From positions 248,001 to 312,000 of the forward strand of contig CANQPD010000001.1 in the NCBI GenBank assembly GCA_947625655.1: a stretch of DNA of 64,000 bases, given 5' to 3'. The translations under genes and the position numbers were made by a program. Positions 17,987 to 27,965 of this stretch are shown one piece after another. The notes beneath the pieces were generated by a model. The model had not been told where the DNA came from. It saw only the letters and a list, made by a program, of their open reading frames with translations, and ran no database searches. Each line of letters opens with the position of its first letter. Position 1 is the stretch's first letter. Origin of the DNA: an uncultured Dysosmobacter sp. GTDB lineage: Bacteria > Bacillota > Clostridia > Oscillospirales > Oscillospiraceae.

Positions 17987-18703
17987 TTATTCTTTGACGA
18001 TGGTGCCCACATTTTCGCCGCACAGGGCCCGGATGATGTTGCGGGGCTCCTTCAGGGCAAAGAGCAGCACGGGGATGTGGTTGTCCATGGAGAGGGATGT
18101 GGCGGTGGAGTCCATGACCATCAGGTGCTGGGCCAGCACATCGTCGTAGCTGATGGTGTCGTACTTCACGGCGGTGGGGTCCTTTACCGGGTCGGCGGTG
18201 TACACGCCGTCCACGTTTTTGGCCAGCAGGATGACATCGGCATTGATCTCCGCCGCCCGCAGCACGGCCGCCGTGTCGGTGGAGAAAAACGGATTGCCGG
18301 TGCCCGCGCCGAAGATGACCACGCGGCCCTCTTCCAGATGCCGGATGGCCCGGCCCCGGATGTAGGGCTCGGCGATGGCGCGCATCTCAATGGCGGTCTG
18401 GACCCGGACGGGAATGCCCTTCTGCTCGCACACATCGGCCACCGCCAGACAGTTCATCACCGTGGCCAGCATCCCCATGTGGTCGGCCCGGGTGCGCTCC
18501 ATCTTGCCGCCGCTGTTTTTGGCGCCCCGCCAGAAGTTGCCGCCGCCGATCACCAGGCCCACCTGGACGCCCATGTCCAGACACTCCTTGATGACGTCGC
18601 AGACGCTGCCGATCATCTCAAAATCCAGGCCGGAGCCCTTGCCGCCGGCCAGGGCCTCGCCGCTGATCTTCAGCAGGACCCGCTGATAAACAGGTTTTGC
18701 CAT
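17987..18703 (-). CDS. pyrH: UMP kinase
   Basis: A bacterial-type UMP kinase (238 aa, amino acid kinase fold) that phosphorylates UMP to UDP. The N-terminal '[11 protein letters not shown]', the '[12 protein letters not shown]' loop and '[14 protein letters not shown]' are diagnostic. It is the first gene of the run to polC. tsf and rpsB, often upstream, are absent; instead a divergent regulator gene lies there. Confidence 0.97.
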   Translation of the reverse strand: MAKPVYQRVLLKISGEALAGGKGSGLDFEMIGSVCDVIKECLDMGVQVGLVIGGGNFWRGAKNSGGKMERTRADHMGMLATVMNCLAVADVCEQKGIPVRVQTAIEMRAIAEPYIRGRAIRHLEEGRVVIFGAGTGNPFFSTDTAAVLRAAEINADVILLAKNVDGVYTADPVKDPTAVKYDTISYDDVLAQHLMVMDSTATSLSMDNHIPVLLFALKEPRNIIRALCGENVGTIVKE

Positions 18704-18945
18704 GTCAAAAAACCTCCAATTCCGGTACAGATGATATCGGGTTTATTTTATCGTATTTTTTCGGATTTGCATAGGGGGTAGACAAATTTTCCCGAAAAAA
18801 ACGGATTTGCCCTCCATGTCCCGGCCTAGGGCGGCCCCGTCTCCGTTTCCACTTTTTTGCCGCCGCAACCGATATTTGACACGTGGGTGGTAGATTTTTA
18901 CCTCCAAATCTGTCATACTGCAGTCAGAAAAGGAGGTGTCCGCCC
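18704..18945. promoter_or_regulatory. divergent intergenic region between pyrH and the XRE gene
   Basis: This 242-bp region should hold two outward promoters. For the plus strand, TTGACA is at 18876-18881 but no strong -10 lies at standard spacing. A GGTA/TACC and AGATTT/AAATCT inverted repeat covers 18889-18911 and may be an operator. An AGGAGG ribosome-binding site precedes the ATG at 18946. On the minus strand an AT-rich GATAAAAT lies near 18740, but I see no convincing -35. Confidence 0.4.
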
Positions 18946-20514
18946 ATGACCTTGGGACAGCGGATCAGCCAATATCGAAAGGGACTGGGAATCTCCCAGG
19001 AGGAGCTGGGCGGGCGGCTGGGTGTCAGCCGTCAGGCGGTCAGCAAGTGGGAGACTGACGCGGCGGCGCCGGATATGAACAATTTGATGGCTCTGGCCCG
19101 GGAATTCGGCGTCTCCGTGGCGGAGCTGACGGAGACGCCGGAGGCGCCCGCGCCAGCCCCCTTGGAGGCGGCCCCCGGGCCGGAAGCGGCGGCGCTTTCG
19201 GCCATCTCCCCCGCCAGGCCGCGCCGCTTCTTCTGGCCGGTTGTCTGCGCCGTTTTGGCGGCAGCGCTGGCGGCGGCCCTGCTGGCCGCCGCACTGCAAA
19301 AGCCCCATACCGTTGTCACAGACCCCGGTATCCTTGAGCCGGAAATACCGGATACGGACTTCGCCCTGGTCTGGGCCAACCGCGACGGCAGGACGGAATT
19401 TCTGGAGCTGGGCGAACAGGAGGGCCTCTTCCCCTTTGGCACCTCTTTGGAGCTGACGGCGCCGGAGGAGGTCCTGGACACGGACTTTGGCGCGGTGAAG
19501 TACCACACTGCCGTCTGCGGAGCCGTCACCGTGGAGTACGACCGCATCGACGTGGCGGATTTGCTTTGGGAGACCATCACCGGCCTGTCCACCATTGCCT
19601 CCAGCGTCCGCACGCCCCGGGACATCGCCCCTGGCAGTACCCAGGACGACGTGCTGGCAGCCTATGGGGACGAGCTGGTCTACTGCCTCAAGGAGGCGGA
19701 CAGTTACTCCCTGGTGCGGCATGACTACTATTATGTTTTTTCGGATTTTGTCTCCGACCGCACTATGAGCGGATACTATGCGGTCTTGTTCTTCATGGAA
19801 AACGGCAAAGTCGCCGGGATCTCTGTAGAGGCCCTGGGCGAGCTGGGCGACTGGTACGCCCCGGATCAGGTCTCCCGCTTCCCTGTGGTGGACGGCGAGC
19901 CGGACTTCTCCCAGCGGGAGGAGCCGGAGCAGGAGGAACTCAGCGACACGCAGAGGGTCTACATCGCCTGGAACCAGCTGGTCACCAACAACAACCTCTC
20001 CGCCGAGGAAGAATACGGATACCGCCGGGATGTATTCAGCCTTCTGCCGGATATGGACTGGGGAGAATTCAGAGCGATGGGCAATGCAGTACAGCCGGAC
20101 GATACCCTGTTTTCCTTCATGTGGTGGCTGGCCAATCAGGAATCCTACTCCTCCTCTGAAATTCTGTGGATCCAACTGGGATGCACGGCCAAGGGGCTGG
20201 ACGGTGCATATTCTGAATCTTACTGCGGCATTCTCTCCAGCGCGTTTTTCTATAACCCGGTCACATTTGCCAAAGCCTTATCCACAGACGGCGGGGATGC
20301 GGAAGTCAAATGGAGTGCCATGATGGGCACCGCCTACGACGCGGAGCTGTATCCGGTGGAGCTGCAAACCGCCCTGGATGCCCTGGACGCCGCCATGGAC
20401 AGCGGGGCCTTCACCGACGCGGAGGCGGGCTGGGCCCAGCTGCTGCGGCTGTATCTCACCACCCCCATTGACAGCCTGAGTGAGCTGCCCAAAACCCCGG
20501 CGGAAATGGCATGA
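18946..20514 (+). CDS. membrane-anchored XRE-family regulator with large extracytoplasmic part
   Basis: A 522-aa protein. Residues 4-60 form an XRE helix-turn-helix ('ISQEELGGRLGVSRQAVSKWE'-type), followed by a Pro/Ala-rich linker, one transmembrane helix (95-118) and about 400 residues outside. The outer part is acidic and aromatic-rich and I do not recognise a named domain. Such proteins may sense a surface signal and act on DNA at the membrane, but no ligand can be inferred. The ATG at 18946 has a strong ribosome-binding site. A bidirectional terminator separates it from ysxC. Confidence 0.85.
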   Translation: MTLGQRISQYRKGLGISQEELGGRLGVSRQAVSKWETDAAAPDMNNLMALAREFGVSVAELTETPEAPAPAPLEAAPGPEAAALSAISPARPRRFFWPVVCAVLAAALAAALLAAALQKPHTVVTDPGILEPEIPDTDFALVWANRDGRTEFLELGEQEGLFPFGTSLELTAPEEVLDTDFGAVKYHTAVCGAVTVEYDRIDVADLLWETITGLSTIASSVRTPRDIAPGSTQDDVLAAYGDELVYCLKEADSYSLVRHDYYYVFSDFVSDRTMSGYYAVLFFMENGKVAGISVEALGELGDWYAPDQVSRFPVVDGEPDFSQREEPEQEELSDTQRVYIAWNQLVTNNNLSAEEEYGYRRDVFSLLPDMDWGEFRAMGNAVQPDDTLFSFMWWLANQESYSSSEILWIQLGCTAKGLDGAYSESYCGILSSAFFYNPVTFAKALSTDGGDAEVKWSAMMGTAYDAELYPVELQTALDALDAAMDSGAFTDAEAGWAQLLRLYLTTPIDSLSELPKTPAEMA

Positions 20515-20517
20515 CTA

Positions 20518-20553
20518 TAGAAAAAGGAACGGCTTTCGCCGTTCCTTTTTCTA
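20518..20553. terminator. bidirectional terminator between XRE gene and ysxC
   Basis: A 16-bp stem (TAGAAAAAGGAACGGC and its complement) with loop TTTC has A/T runs on both sides, so it can serve both convergent genes. Confidence 0.85.
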
Positions 20554-20558
20554 TGGTC

Positions 20559-21155
20559 TTATCTCCCGCAGGCCGCGTTCAGCAGGCCGATCAGATCCTC
20601 TTTCCCAGTTCCCTTTTCCGCGGAAAACGGCACCAGGAGATCCGCCTCTGTCAGCTCCAGCGTCTCCCGGATCAGGGCCAGCGCCGCTTCCACCTGGCTT
20701 TTTTTCAGCTTGTCCAGCTTATTGGCCACCACGATCTCCGGGCAGCCGGTCTCCCGGAACCAGGTGTGCATGGTCACGTCGTCCGCCGTGGGCTTGTGGC
20801 GGATGTCCACGATCAGGACGCCGGCGGTCAAAATGCCGCTCTCGTCCTGAAAATAGCTGTCCATCAGCCTGCCCCAGCGTTCCTTCTCCGCCCTGGACAC
20901 TTTGGCATAGCCGTAGCCCGGCAGATCCACCAGATAGGCCCCCTTATCCACCAGGAAATAGTTGATCTGGGTGGTCTTTCCGGGGGACGCCCCCACATAG
21001 GCCAGATTCTTCCGGCCCAGCAGACGGTTGATCACCGAGGACTTGCCCACATTGGACCGCCCCGCGAAGGCAAACTGGGGCAGGCCGTCCCGCAAAAACT
21101 GCCCCTGGGAGGCAGCGGAGCGGACAAACTCCGCCTTTCCAAAATTCAAGGCCAT
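20559..21155 (-). CDS. ysxC: ribosome biogenesis GTPase YsxC/EngB
   Basis: A small GTPase (198 aa) needed for 50S subunit assembly. The G1 loop GRSNVGKSS is at 32-40, G3 is 'DLPGYG' and G4 'NKLDK'. I chose the ATG at 21155 ('MALNFGKAEF'); the longer frame runs into lon. It follows lon by 11 bases, the usual Bacillus-type lon-ysxC arrangement. Confidence 0.95.
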   Translation of the reverse strand: MALNFGKAEFVRSAASQGQFLRDGLPQFAFAGRSNVGKSSVINRLLGRKNLAYVGASPGKTTQINYFLVDKGAYLVDLPGYGYAKVSRAEKERWGRLMDSYFQDESGILTAGVLIVDIRHKPTADDVTMHTWFRETGCPEIVVANKLDKLKKSQVEAALALIRETLELTEADLLVPFSAEKGTGKEDLIGLLNAACGR

Positions 21156-21166
21156 CCCATCCCCCC

Positions 21167-23584
21167 TTACTGCCGCAGGGCGGCGTCGTTCTTGGCGTCC
21201 CGGCCCATGGGAGCAAAGGCGGCGACATGGGCGGTCGCCTCTTCCCGGATGGGGTCCGCCGCGGGGCACAGGGCGGCGGCAAACACCTCGTCCACCGTGC
21301 TGACCGGGATAAACCGCAGGGCGGCCCGGACGGTCTGGTCGATCTCCTCCAGATCCCGCACATTGTCCCTGGGGATCAGCACGGTGGTGATGCCATTGCG
21401 CAGAGCGGCCATGGATTTTTCCTTCAGGCCGCCGATGGGCAGCACTCTGCCCCGTAAAGTGACTTCGCCTGTCATCGCAATCCCCGCCTTAATTTTTCGC
21501 TCTGTCAGGGCGGACAGCATAGCGGTGGTGACGGCAATGCCGGCGGACGGGCCGTCCTTGGGGACGGCGCCTTCCGGGAAGTGGACGTGGATATCCTTCG
21601 TCTTGTAAAAATCCGCCTCGATGCCCAGCACCATTGCCCGGCTCCGCAGGCAGGAAAGGGCCGCCTGGGCGGATTCCTTCATCACATCGCCCAGATTGCC
21701 GGTGAGCTCCAGCTTGCCGGAGCCCTCCATCACGTTAACCTCGACCTCCAGGATCTCGCCGCCGGCCTCCGTCCAGGCCAGGCCGTTCACCACGCCGGTC
21801 TCCTCCTTCTCCGTGTGGAGGGCAGGGGGATAGGGCTGGCAGTCCAGCAGCTTGGGCAGGTCTTCTTCTGTAACGGTTATCCGCTTTACATCTCCTGTCA
21901 GCAAACGCATATCCGCCTTTCGGCAGATGGCGGCCAGCCGCCGCTCCAACAGACGGACGCCGGATTCCCGGGTGTAGTCCCGGATAACGGCCCGCAGCAC
22001 GTCGTCGTCCATGCGGACGCTTCCCTTCCGCAGGCCATGCTCCGCCAGCTGCTTGGGCAGCAGGTGCCGCCGGGCGATCTGCACTTTCTCCTCGTCGGTA
22101 TAGCTGGAGAGCTGGATGATCTCCATGCGGTCCAGCAGGGGCCGGGGAATGGTATCCGTGGTGTTGGCGGTGGTGATGAACATGACGCGGCTCAGATCCA
22201 CCGGGATCTCCAGGAAGTGGTCCCGGAAGGCGCCGTTCTGCTCGCTGTCCAGCACCTCCAGCAGAGCGGAGGCCGGGTCACCCCGGTGGTCGCTGCCCAG
22301 CTTGTCGATCTCGTCCAGTAACAGCAGCGGATTCATGGCCCCGCTGCGGCTGATGCCCTCGATGATGCGGCCTGGCATGGAGCCTATGTAAGTCTTCCGG
22401 TGGCCCCGGATGTCCGCCTCATCCCGGACGCCGCCCAGGGAAATGCGGGCCAGTTTCCGGTTCAGCGCCTTGGCGACGGAAATGGCAATGGAGGTCTTGC
22501 CCACGCCGGGAGGGCCCACCAGGCAGATGATCTGCCCCTTTCCCTCGGGATTCATCTGCCGGACGGCAATGGTCTCCAAAATGCGCTCCTTCACCTTTTC
22601 CAGCCCGTAGTGGTCCTTTTCCAAAACCTTTCGGGCGGCGGCCACGCTGACCCGCTCTTTTGTAAAGGTGTTCCAGGGCATCTCCAGGCAGACGTCCAGG
22701 TAATTGCGGATAACCGCCCCCTCGGCGCTGCCGAAGGGCTGCTTGGAGAGCTTGCTGACCTCTTTCAAAAGGTGCTTCTCCGTCTCCTCGTCCAGCTCCA
22801 GAGCCAGAATCTTCTGGCGGTAGCCGTCGATCTCATCGTCGGCGTCCTCCTCCCCCAGTTCTCCCTGCAGGACCCGGATCTGGGTCCGCAGGATCTGGTC
22901 CCGCTGGCTTTGGACCAGCTGGTCCCGGACCTTGCTCTCCATCTCGTGCTCAAAGCCCAGCACATTGCACTCCCGGACCAGGAAACCGTTCAGTTTCCGC
23001 AGGCGGACGAAGGGCGCCATCTCCTCCAGGATCTCCTGCTTGTCGGTATGGCGCAGGGCGATGTTCTGGGCGATGAAATCCGCCAGATACCCCACGTCCC
23101 GGCAGTCCATCACCGTGGCGGCGATTTCCTCCGGCACGCTGCCCGCAAGCTCCGCGTATTCACTGAACAGGTTCCAGGTCTGCCGCAGCAGGGCTTCTGT
23201 CCGGGGGCTGCGGCGGAACGCCTCGGAGGGCTCTTCCTCCTCCAGCTCCTCCACATTGGCCTGAAGATAGGGCTCCGTCTGCCACAGGCGGCGCAGGCGC
23301 GCCCGGCGGCGGCCCTCCACCACGCAGCGGACAGACCGTGGGGAGAGCCGCAGGATCTGGCTGATGTGGGAGATGGTGCCGATCTCGTACAGATCCTTCT
23401 CCCCGGGCGCGTTAACGCCGATCTCCCGCTGGGTGACCAGGAAAACATCCTGGTTGCCCTCCATGGCCCGCTCCAGGGCCGCGATGGAGAAGGGGCGCTC
23501 CACATCAAAAGTCAGGGTCATATGGGGAAAAACCGTCAGGCCCCGGAGGGCCAGCACGGGAATATTCAAAGTAACCGTTTCCAT
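21167..23584 (-). CDS. lon: ATP-dependent protease Lon
   Basis: A cytoplasmic AAA+ protease of 805 aa that degrades misfolded and regulatory proteins. Domains in order: N-terminal substrate-binding domain (about 1-200), helical linker, AAA+ module with 'GPPGVGKTS', and a C-terminal protease domain with the catalytic dyad S680 ('KDGPSAG') and K723 ('GGLKEKS'). It belongs to the tig-clpP-clpX-lon-ysxC block, which gathers folding and proteolysis genes. Confidence 0.97.
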   Translation of the reverse strand: METVTLNIPVLALRGLTVFPHMTLTFDVERPFSIAALERAMEGNQDVFLVTQREIGVNAPGEKDLYEIGTISHISQILRLSPRSVRCVVEGRRRARLRRLWQTEPYLQANVEELEEEEPSEAFRRSPRTEALLRQTWNLFSEYAELAGSVPEEIAATVMDCRDVGYLADFIAQNIALRHTDKQEILEEMAPFVRLRKLNGFLVRECNVLGFEHEMESKVRDQLVQSQRDQILRTQIRVLQGELGEEDADDEIDGYRQKILALELDEETEKHLLKEVSKLSKQPFGSAEGAVIRNYLDVCLEMPWNTFTKERVSVAAARKVLEKDHYGLEKVKERILETIAVRQMNPEGKGQIICLVGPPGVGKTSIAISVAKALNRKLARISLGGVRDEADIRGHRKTYIGSMPGRIIEGISRSGAMNPLLLLDEIDKLGSDHRGDPASALLEVLDSEQNGAFRDHFLEIPVDLSRVMFITTANTTDTIPRPLLDRMEIIQLSSYTDEEKVQIARRHLLPKQLAEHGLRKGSVRMDDDVLRAVIRDYTRESGVRLLERRLAAICRKADMRLLTGDVKRITVTEEDLPKLLDCQPYPPALHTEKEETGVVNGLAWTEAGGEILEVEVNVMEGSGKLELTGNLGDVMKESAQAALSCLRSRAMVLGIEADFYKTKDIHVHFPEGAVPKDGPSAGIAVTTAMLSALTERKIKAGIAMTGEVTLRGRVLPIGGLKEKSMAALRNGITTVLIPRDNVRDLEEIDQTVRAALRFIPVSTVDEVFAAALCPAADPIREEATAHVAAFAPMGRDAKNDAALRQ

Positions 23585-23616
23585 TGCTTCGCTTCCTTTC
23601 AGGGGAACTAGAACAA

Positions 23617-23644
23617 AGGAAGGGGCGCCTGCGGCGTCCCTTCC
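23617..23644 (-). terminator. possible terminator between clpX and lon
   Basis: On the minus strand GGAAGGGACGCC can pair with GGCGCCCCTTCC, with one mismatch, followed by TTTGTT. It is a weak hairpin and may only reduce read-through. Confidence 0.45.
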
Positions 23645-23654
23645 TCCTGTTCGT

Positions 23655-24971
23655 TTAAGACGCCGACCTGGGGGCGGAGCCGGATCTCGGCTTCCCGCTC
23701 TTGCCGGTGTTCAGTTTCACGGAATAGCTGATCTTGCCGGGATCCCGGGTCAGCACAGGCTGCCCCTTCCCCTCCACACAGTCCCGGGTGATGACAGCCT
23801 TGACAATGGTGGGGTCCGAGGGGATGTCGTACATGATCTGGGTCAGGATGCCCTCCATGACGGCCCGCAGGCCCCGGGCGCCGATGTTCCGCTCAATGGC
23901 CTTGTCGGCGATGGCCTCCAGGGCCTCCGGCTCGAATTCCAGATCCACGTCGTCGTATTCCATCAGCTTCTTGTACTGCTTCACCAGGGCATTCTTGGGC
24001 TCCTGAAGGATGCGCACCAGATCCTCCCGCCGCAGGCCGTTCAGCGGCGCGATGACCGGCAGCCGGCCCACCAGCTCCGGGATCAGGCCGAATTTCAGGA
24101 TATCATGGGGCTGGACTTCGTGGAGGATCCTGCTCAGGTCCTTGTCCTTCTTGCCCTGGACATTGGCGCCGAAGCCGATGCTCTTTTGATCCAGGCGGCG
24201 CTCAATGATCTTTTCCAGGCCGTCAAAGGCGCCGCCGCAGATGAACAGGATGTTCTTGGTGTCCACCTGGATAAATTCCTGATGGGGGTGCTTCCGGCCG
24301 CCCTGGGGCGGCACGTTGGCAACCGTCCCCTCCACGATCTTCAGCAGGGCCTGCTGCACACCCTCGCCGGACACGTCCCGGGTGATGGAGGTGTTCTCGC
24401 TCTTGCGGGCGATCTTGTCCACCTCGTCCACATAGATGATGCCCCGCTCGGCCCGCTCCACGTCAAAATCCGCGGCCTGGAGCAGACGCAGGAGGATGTT
24501 CTCCACATCGTCACCCACATAGCCGGCCTCGGTCAGGGTGGTGGCGTCGGCGATGGCAAAGGGCACCTTCAGGATGCGGGCCAGGGTCTGGGCAAACAGG
24601 GTCTTGCCGGAGCCGGTGGGCCCCAGCATCAAAATATTGCTCTTTTGCAGCTCCACATCCTCATCGCCGCCGAAAAAGATGCGCTTATAGTGGTTGTAGA
24701 CCGCCACGGACAGGGCCACCTTGGCCTCGTCCTGGCCGATAACGTACTGATCCAGCACGTCCTTGATCTCCCGGGGCGTGGGGAGCTGGTCGGGAATATC
24801 CTCCAGCGGGCTGCCGCCGGCGTCGTCGAAGCCGTCGTTCAAAATGCTCATGCACAGCTGGACACACTCGTCGCAGATACGCACGCCGGGGCCCTGGATC
24901 ATGCGGTGGACCTGCTGCTCATGCTTGCCGCAGAAGGAGCACCGCAGTGCCTTCTTGCCGTCGTCACTCAT
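23655..24971 (-). CDS. clpX: ATP-dependent Clp protease ATP-binding subunit ClpX
   Basis: An AAA+ unfoldase (438 aa) that feeds substrates to ClpP. The N-terminal C4 zinc domain uses C11, C14, C33 and C36. Walker A is 'GPTGSGKT', and the 'IGFGA' loop that docks to ClpP is present. It follows clpP by about 20 bases, so the two are cotranscribed. The C-terminus has a short basic and Ser-rich tail. Confidence 0.97.
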   Translation of the reverse strand: MSDDGKKALRCSFCGKHEQQVHRMIQGPGVRICDECVQLCMSILNDGFDDAGGSPLEDIPDQLPTPREIKDVLDQYVIGQDEAKVALSVAVYNHYKRIFFGGDEDVELQKSNILMLGPTGSGKTLFAQTLARILKVPFAIADATTLTEAGYVGDDVENILLRLLQAADFDVERAERGIIYVDEVDKIARKSENTSITRDVSGEGVQQALLKIVEGTVANVPPQGGRKHPHQEFIQVDTKNILFICGGAFDGLEKIIERRLDQKSIGFGANVQGKKDKDLSRILHEVQPHDILKFGLIPELVGRLPVIAPLNGLRREDLVRILQEPKNALVKQYKKLMEYDDVDLEFEPEALEAIADKAIERNIGARGLRAVMEGILTQIMYDIPSDPTIVKAVITRDCVEGKGQPVLTRDPGKISYSVKLNTGKSGKPRSGSAPRSAS

Positions 24972-24992
24972 GGTAACACCTCGGTTTCTTGC

Positions 24993-25577
24993 TTACTTCT
25001 TTCCGGTGATGATCTTGTCGATCAGGCCGAATTCCCTGGCCTCCTCGGCGCTCATGAAGTTGTCGCGCTCGCAGGCGGCGGTGACCTCCTCAATGGACTT
25101 GCCGGTGTTCTCGGCCAGGATGCGGTTCATCCGCTTCTTGATGGTCTCCAGCCGCTTCAGGTGGATGGCCATATCGGTGATCTGGCCCTGGGTGCCGGCG
25201 GAGGGCTGATGGATCATGATTTCCGCATTGGGCAGGGCGATGCGCTTGCCCTTGGCGCCGGCGGACAGCAAAAACGCGCCCATGCTGGCGGCCATGCCCA
25301 CGCAGATGGTGGACACGTCGCACTTGACATACTGCATGGTGTCATAGATGGCCATGCCGTCGGTGACGGATCCGCCGGGGCTGTTGATATACAGCTGGAT
25401 ATCCTTGTCGGGGTCCTGGGCCTCCAGATACAGCAGCTGGGCCACCACCAGACTGGCGGTGGTGGCGTTGACCTCCTCGCCCAGGAAGATGATGCGGTCA
25501 TTCAGCAGACGGGAAAAAATGTCATAGGACCGCTCTCCCCGGTTGGTCTGCTCCACGACATAAGGCACTAAACTCAC
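24993..25577 (-). CDS. clpP: ATP-dependent Clp protease proteolytic subunit
   Basis: The barrel-forming serine peptidase (194 aa) that works with ClpX. The catalytic residues are S98 in 'GMAASMGAF' and H123 in 'MIHQPSAG', with an Asp near residue 172. The N-terminal '[11 protein letters not shown]' is the typical start. It lies between tig and clpX, the common order in Firmicutes. Confidence 0.97.
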   Translation of the reverse strand: MSLVPYVVEQTNRGERSYDIFSRLLNDRIIFLGEEVNATTASLVVAQLLYLEAQDPDKDIQLYINSPGGSVTDGMAIYDTMQYVKCDVSTICVGMAASMGAFLLSAGAKGKRIALPNAEIMIHQPSAGTQGQITDMAIHLKRLETIKKRMNRILAENTGKSIEEVTAACERDNFMSAEEAREFGLIDKIITGKK

Positions 25578-25652
25578 GTTGAAAACCTCCGTTCTTTTGT
25601 AGCCTGGGACGCGTTTCCCGTCTCAAACGGGTGACAGATGCGCCCTATAAAC

Positions 25653-25689
25653 CATTCTCTCATGATACCACAGGCACCATGAGAGAATG
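25653..25689. repeat. inverted repeat between tig and clpP
   Basis: A 12-bp perfect inverted repeat (CATTCTCTCATG / CATGAGAGAATG) with a 13-base spacer lies in the 150-bp gap. It lacks a T run, so it is more likely an RNA stability or regulator site than a terminator. Confidence 0.5.
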
Positions 25690-25727
25690 TGTCGAATCTG
25701 TAAAATGTAGTTCAGAAAGATTCGCGC

Positions 25728-27167
25728 TTATTCGGCTTCCTTCTCAGCAGGCTTTTCCTCGCCCTCGGCGGTCTCGGCCTTCTTGGTGCTCTTCTTCTTG
25801 GCGGCAGGCTTCTTGGCGGGCTTCTCCTCGTCCTCAGCCTCGGTCTCCTCCGCCTTCTTGGCGCTCTTCTTGGCGGCCTTCTTCTTTTCGGGCTTCACGG
25901 CGGTGGCACTATCCACCACGATGGCCACGGCCTTCTGGCTGACGATCTGATCCTTTACCTGCTCAGGCTGGAGATATTTCTTCACCATCTCCACATCCAT
26001 GCCGTACTGCTCGGCCAGCTTCTGGAACTCGGCCTCCACGTCCTCGTCGCTGGCCTCGATGTTCTCGGCCTTGATGATGGCGGCCACGGCCAGATCCATC
26101 CGCACCTGACGCAGGGCAGGCTCCTTGGCGTCGGAGAGCAGCTTGCTCTCGTCCATGCCGGTCATCTTCATGTACTGGTCATAGGGGATGCCCTGCTGGG
26201 CGATCTGCATTTTGAAATTGTCCAGGAACTGGCGGGCCTGGTTTTCCACCATGGCGTCGGGGATCTCGGCGGTGATGCCCTCGGCCACCTGCTCCATCAG
26301 GGCGTCCTCAAAGGCGCGGTCGGCGTCCTTCTGGCGCTCCTCGGTGATCTTCTTCTTCAGGTCGGCCTTCAGCTCCTTCAGGGTGTCAAACTCGCTGACG
26401 TCCTTGGCGAACTCGTCGTCCAGCTCGGGAACCTGCTTCTCCTTGACCTCGTGGACCTTCACCTTGAAGACCACGGCCTTGCCGGCCAGGTCCGCGTGAT
26501 AGTCCTCGGGGAAGGTGATGTCGATGTCCTTTTCGTCGCCGGCCTTCATGCCCACGACCTGCTCTTCAAAGCCGGGGACGAAGCTGTGGGAACCCAGCTC
26601 CAGGCTGTGGTTCTCACCCTTGCCGCCGTCAAAGGGCTTGCCGTCCAGGAAGCCCTCGAAGTCGATGACAGCGGTGTCGCCCTCCTGGGCCTCCCGCTCC
26701 ACGCTGACCAGGCGGGTGTTGCGGTCGCTGAGCTGCTTCAGCCGCTCGTCCACGTCGGCGGCGGTGACCTTGACCTCTTCCTTCTCGGCGGTCAGGCCCT
26801 TGTATTCGCCCAGGGTGACCTCGGGATACACGGGAGCGGTGGCCTTGAAGGTGAAGCCCTCGCGGGTGACCTCGCCCACCATCTCCACATTGGGATAGTC
26901 CACGACCTGGAGTTCCTGCTCCTTCACGGCCGCCTCGTAGGCATCGGGGAACGCAATATTGATGGCCTCCTCGAAAAACACCTCTGCGCCGTACATGCCC
27001 TCAATGATCTTGCGGGGGGCCTTGCCAGGGCGGAAGCCCGGCACGTTGATCTTCTTGCGCATCTTCTGATATGCCTTTTCGATGGCAGCCTCGAATTCCG
27101 CCGCGCCGACCTCGATGGTCAGAGCGACCTGGCTTTTTTCAACTTTTTCGCAGCTTTTCACACTCAT
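25728..27167 (-). CDS. tig: trigger factor, with charged low-complexity tail
   Basis: A ribosome-bound chaperone and peptidyl-prolyl isomerase (479 aa). The N-terminal ribosome-binding domain has 'GFRPGKAPRKIIE' (the signature loop), the FKBP domain spans about 150-245 ('GDTAVIDFEGFLDG'), and the C-terminal chaperone domain extends to about 425. The last 50 or so residues are a Lys/Glu/Ala repeat tail not found in E. coli Tig. The ATG at 27167 has a GGAGGAG ribosome-binding site. Confidence 0.95.
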   Translation of the reverse strand: MSVKSCEKVEKSQVALTIEVGAAEFEAAIEKAYQKMRKKINVPGFRPGKAPRKIIEGMYGAEVFFEEAINIAFPDAYEAAVKEQELQVVDYPNVEMVGEVTREGFTFKATAPVYPEVTLGEYKGLTAEKEEVKVTAADVDERLKQLSDRNTRLVSVEREAQEGDTAVIDFEGFLDGKPFDGGKGENHSLELGSHSFVPGFEEQVVGMKAGDEKDIDITFPEDYHADLAGKAVVFKVKVHEVKEKQVPELDDEFAKDVSEFDTLKELKADLKKKITEERQKDADRAFEDALMEQVAEGITAEIPDAMVENQARQFLDNFKMQIAQQGIPYDQYMKMTGMDESKLLSDAKEPALRQVRMDLAVAAIIKAENIEASDEDVEAEFQKLAEQYGMDVEMVKKYLQPEQVKDQIVSQKAVAIVVDSATAVKPEKKKAAKKSAKKAEETEAEDEEKPAKKPAAKKKSTKKAETAEGEEKPAEKEAE

Positions 27168-27242
27168 CTTGTTTACTCCTCCGTTCATCATCGGCTGCAC
27201 GCCGGTGCGAATTGATATTTTATCAGAAAAATCTTGAAAATG

Positions 27243-27944
27243 CTAGCCTTTTTTGCATGAATCGCAGATTTTTTTTGGGACAAACCCCAGATAGTCCGCC
27301 GAGATCAGGGAAAACTCCGTTTCTCCCCGTTTTCCCTCCAGCCTGCGCCGGATGGCGGGGCCGTGGAGATGGCCGTAGCAGCAGGTCTGGACGCGGTACT
27401 TTTCCAGCACCGCCAGAATCTCCGGGCACTCGTAGCCCTGGTACAGCGGCGGATAGTGGAGGAAACACAGGATGGGCCGCCCCTCCGCCGCCCGTAAAGA
27501 GGTCTCCAGGCGCATGACCTCCCGGTTCAAAACCTTGGCGTTGTGGGGCTTCTGGTCCTCCTCCAGGAACCACCCCCGGGTGCCGCAGACGGCGTAGTCG
27601 CCGTAAAAGACGCAGTTGTTGTGGAGGATATCCAGCGTCCTGATGCCCTTTTCGTCAAAGAAGCGGTGGAGCTTCGCCGCCGTGGCCCACCAGTAGTCGT
27701 GGTTGCCCTTGACCAGGTACTTTTTCCCGGGAAAACGGTCCAGGAACTTGAAGTCGGCCTCGGCCTCCGCAAGGTCGATGCCCCAGGAGGTGTCCCCCGC
27801 CAGGATCAGGGTGTCCTCGTCGGTCAGGACGCCCAGGGCCTCCTGGATGCGGGCGTGGTAGTTCTCCCACGCGGGGCCGAACACCTCCATGGATTTGTTG
27901 GCTGTCAGGGAGAGGTGCAGATCCCCGATGGCATAGAGGGCCAT
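27243..27944 (-). CDS. metallophosphoesterase
   Basis: A calcineurin-type phosphoesterase of 233 aa. The metal ligands are visible in order: 'GDLHLS', 'GDTSWG', 'GNHDYWW', 'LHYPP' and 'GHLHG'. Such proteins hydrolyse phosphomonoesters or diesters; the substrate is not known. It ends with a short Cys/Lys-rich tail. It is followed closely by tig. Confidence 0.88.
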   Translation of the reverse strand: MALYAIGDLHLSLTANKSMEVFGPAWENYHARIQEALGVLTDEDTLILAGDTSWGIDLAEAEADFKFLDRFPGKKYLVKGNHDYWWATAAKLHRFFDEKGIRTLDILHNNCVFYGDYAVCGTRGWFLEEDQKPHNAKVLNREVMRLETSLRAAEGRPILCFLHYPPLYQGYECPEILAVLEKYRVQTCCYGHLHGPAIRRRLEGKRGETEFSLISADYLGFVPKKICDSCKKG

Positions 27945-27965
27945 ATGACCCCTCCTTTTCCTTGA

